The notes beneath the pieces were generated by a model, which was not told the origin of the DNA, searched no databases, and saw only the letters and a list, made by a program, of their open reading frames with translations. A stretch of 6,564 bases of DNA from Methanotrichaceae archaeon (lineage in GTDB: Archaea > Halobacteriota > Methanosarcinia > Methanotrichales > Methanotrichaceae): NCBI GenBank assembly GCA_013329455.1, contig DUKF01000009.1, positions 408-6,971 of the forward strand, given 5' to 3'. The position numbers were made by a program, and so were the translations under genes. This document shows, piece by piece, positions 5,083 to 6,564 of this stretch; the first letter of the stretch is position 1, and each line of letters begins with the position of its first letter.

Positions 5083-6564
5083 ATGAATAATACACAAAAA
5101 TCAAATAACGATGAAGATCGGCATAATGAGGCCAAGGCTTGGTTGAGAAAAGGCTATTCGTTTGATAGAAAGGAAGAGTATGAGAAAGCTATTGAGTTTT
5201 ATGAGAAAGCTTTGGAGATAGACGCAAAATACGCCGATACCTGGGGCGCAAAAGGATGGGCGTTATACGAAATGGATAGATCTGATCAAGCTATACCGTG
5301 CTATGATAAGGCCATCGAGATTAAGCCAAAAGTACCACGTTTCTGGAACGATAAAGGGGTAATATTACATAATTTGGAACGATTTGACGAAGCTCTTGGA
5401 TGTTATGAAAAGGCCATCGAACTCAAATCAAATTACGCAGTTCCATGGTGTAACAAAGGAAAGTTGCTGGATGATCAGGGCAAGTATAATGAAGCAATTA
5501 AATGCTATGAAAAATCCATTCAGAAGAGGCCGAAATATGATTACGCATGGAATTTGAAAGGATGGACTCTATTTCATCTTGAAAAATATGAAGAAGCAGT
5601 ATCTTGCTTTAACATAGCTGTCGAAATAGACCCCAAATACGATGAAGCCTGGAATGGTAAAGGTTGGTCTCTTCATAACCTCGAGAGATATGAAGACGCG
5701 TTAGTTTGTTTTAATAAAGCGGCTGAGACAACTCCGAAATATGCCGATGCATGGACTGGTATAGGTCAAACTTTTTATCAATTAGACAAGTACGAGAAAG
5801 CCATTAATTGCTTTGATAAGTCCATAAGCATATTTCCGGAAGAACCATACACATGGAATGCCAAAGGAGAGGCACTTTATGAGCTGAATAAAAAAGATGA
5901 AGCGCTTAAATGCTACAATAAAGCAATTGACTTATATCCAGAATACTCCGATTCTTGGGCTAATAAAGGCGAGGTTCTTTTTGATACGGGAAGGTTCAAC
6001 GAATCTCTCGAATGCTGTGATAGGTCCATTGAGATCTATCCAGAAGATGACTTCGCCTGGAACATAAAAGGCAAAGCTTTGCAGGCGCTTGGACGGAGCG
6101 CCGAAGCCGAGGAGGCCTTCGCTAGAGCCAAGGAATTAGAAGCAGACGAGAAAACTGTGGTCGAACCAGAGCCCATCCCTTTGCCTGAAATCATCCAAGA
6201 CATTCAGTCGGTCCTGGAGCGGAAGGGCCAGGTGATCCTCTACGGCCCGCCGGGAACCGGGAAGACCTACTGGGCCGAGAGGGCAGCCCAAGAGATGGCA
6301 TCCCTCGACCGCTATGGAAAGTCCTTCGACCAGCTTTCGGAGGAACAGAGGAGCGCCCTAATCGACGGGAGCGACGACTCCGGCGCCGTGAGGATCTGCT
6401 GCTTCCACCCCGCCTACGGATACGAGGACTTCCTCGAAGGTTATCGGCCGGAAGAGGCGGACGGCAAGATGAGTTTTGTCCTCCGGGACGGGATCTTCAA
6501 GAAGCTCTGCAAAGACGCCCTCTCGAATCCTGAGGCCAAATTCTACCTGATAATAGACGAGATC
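5083..6564 (+). CDS. TPR-McrB fusion: ten TPRs joined to an AAA+ GTPase, 3'-truncated
   Basis: One frame is open from the ATG at 5083 to the window edge (494 codons, no stop). AGGTGG at 5069-5074 sits eight bases before the ATG, and the upstream mcrB stop is 12 bases away, so the two genes probably share a transcript. Residues 1-16 are a polar leader; 17-356 are ten consecutive 34-residue TPRs; 357-369 is a Pro/Glu linker (VVEPEPIPLPE). Then comes an McrB-like AAA+ domain with Walker A GPPGTGKT (388-395), FHPAYGYEDF, and Walker B LIIDEI, where the window ends. The AAA+ part matches the upstream McrB without gaps at 86 of 122 residues. TPRs bind proteins, so this McrB may sense or recruit a protein partner instead of modified DNA; that is inference. 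Composition jumps from about 35% GC (TPRs) to about 63% (AAA+). The sensor, arginine motifs and lid are not visible. Confidence 0.88.
   Translation, partial: MNNTQKSNNDEDRHNEAKAWLRKGYSFDRKEEYEKAIEFYEKALEIDAKYADTWGAKGWALYEMDRSDQAIPCYDKAIEIKPKVPRFWNDKGVILHNLERFDEALGCYEKAIELKSNYAVPWCNKGKLLDDQGKYNEAIKCYEKSIQKRPKYDYAWNLKGWTLFHLEKYEEAVSCFNIAVEIDPKYDEAWNGKGWSLHNLERYEDALVCFNKAAETTPKYADAWTGIGQTFYQLDKYEKAINCFDKSISIFPEEPYTWNAKGEALYELNKKDEALKCYNKAIDLYPEYSDSWANKGEVLFDTGRFNESLECCDRSIEIYPEDDFAWNIKGKALQALGRSAEAEEAFARAKELEADEKTVVEPEPIPLPEIIQDIQSVLERKGQVILYGPPGTGKTYWAERAAQEMASLDRYGKSFDQLSEEQRSALIDGSDDSGAVRICCFHPAYGYEDFLEGYRPEEADGKMSFVLRDGIFKKLCKDALSNPEAKFYLIIDEI
5131..6150 (+). repeat. Array of ten 34-residue tetratricopeptide repeats (protein-level)
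   Basis: Ten units of exactly 34 codons run without gaps. Each has Trp at position 4, nine of ten have Lys-Gly at 7-8 (unit 7 has Ile-Gly), and all have Ala or Ser at position 20. Eight consecutive units (2-9) have Cys at position 23. A typical unit begins AWNxKG and ends AIEIxPKY. The units have diverged at DNA level, so this is an old array and not a recent expansion. The first nine are AT-rich; the tenth turns GC-rich part-way through. Confidence 0.92.

Noticed and set aside
5131..6150. Regular repeats as a possible CRISPR array
   Set aside because: The periodicity is 102 bases of coding sequence with conserved TPR residues; DNA units are diverged and there are no alternating identical repeats and spacers.

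Overview
The window looks like a GC-rich methanogenic euryarchaeon. The evidence is an archaeal ABCE1 ribosome-recycling ATPase, archaeal SlyD-like FKBPs, GGAG-type Shine-Dalgarno sites, T-rich ends after genes, and a TPR array of the kind common in methanogens. A Methanothrix/Methanosaeta-like genome fits the high GC of the housekeeping genes, but that assignment is inference.

Layout, all genes on the plus strand. (1) 1-1440: abce1, missing its first roughly 110 codons, followed by a hairpin/T-tract terminator. (2) 1441-1864: a long non-coding gap with a degenerate 14-bp tandem repeat. (3) 1865-2314 and 2487-2921: two paralogous FKBP-type peptidyl-prolyl isomerases, about half identical. (4) 2995-3189: a small YwbE-family gene with a TTG start. 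(5) 3190-3396: a gap with a T-rich end, AT-rich promoter-like elements and a palindrome around a TATA-like core. (6) 3397-5070: an McrB-like AAA+ GTPase with its own N-terminal domain. (7) 5083 to the window end: a second McrB-like protein, open at the 3' edge, in which ten TPRs are joined to the same kind of AAA+ domain.

The left half (ABCE1, FKBPs, YwbE) is core translation and protein-folding machinery. The right half is an accessory block that looks like defence. Its two adjacent McrB paralogues share a near-identical AAA+ module (86 of 122 aligned residues by hand count) but have unrelated N-terminal regions. The two parts of the second gene differ sharply in base composition: sampled lines are about 33-37% GC in the TPR part and 58-68% GC in the AAA+ part. 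This suggests that interchangeable recognition domains have been joined to a conserved GTPase motor. The most notable object is the TPR-McrB fusion. No McrC nuclease is visible; if present it should lie beyond position 6564.
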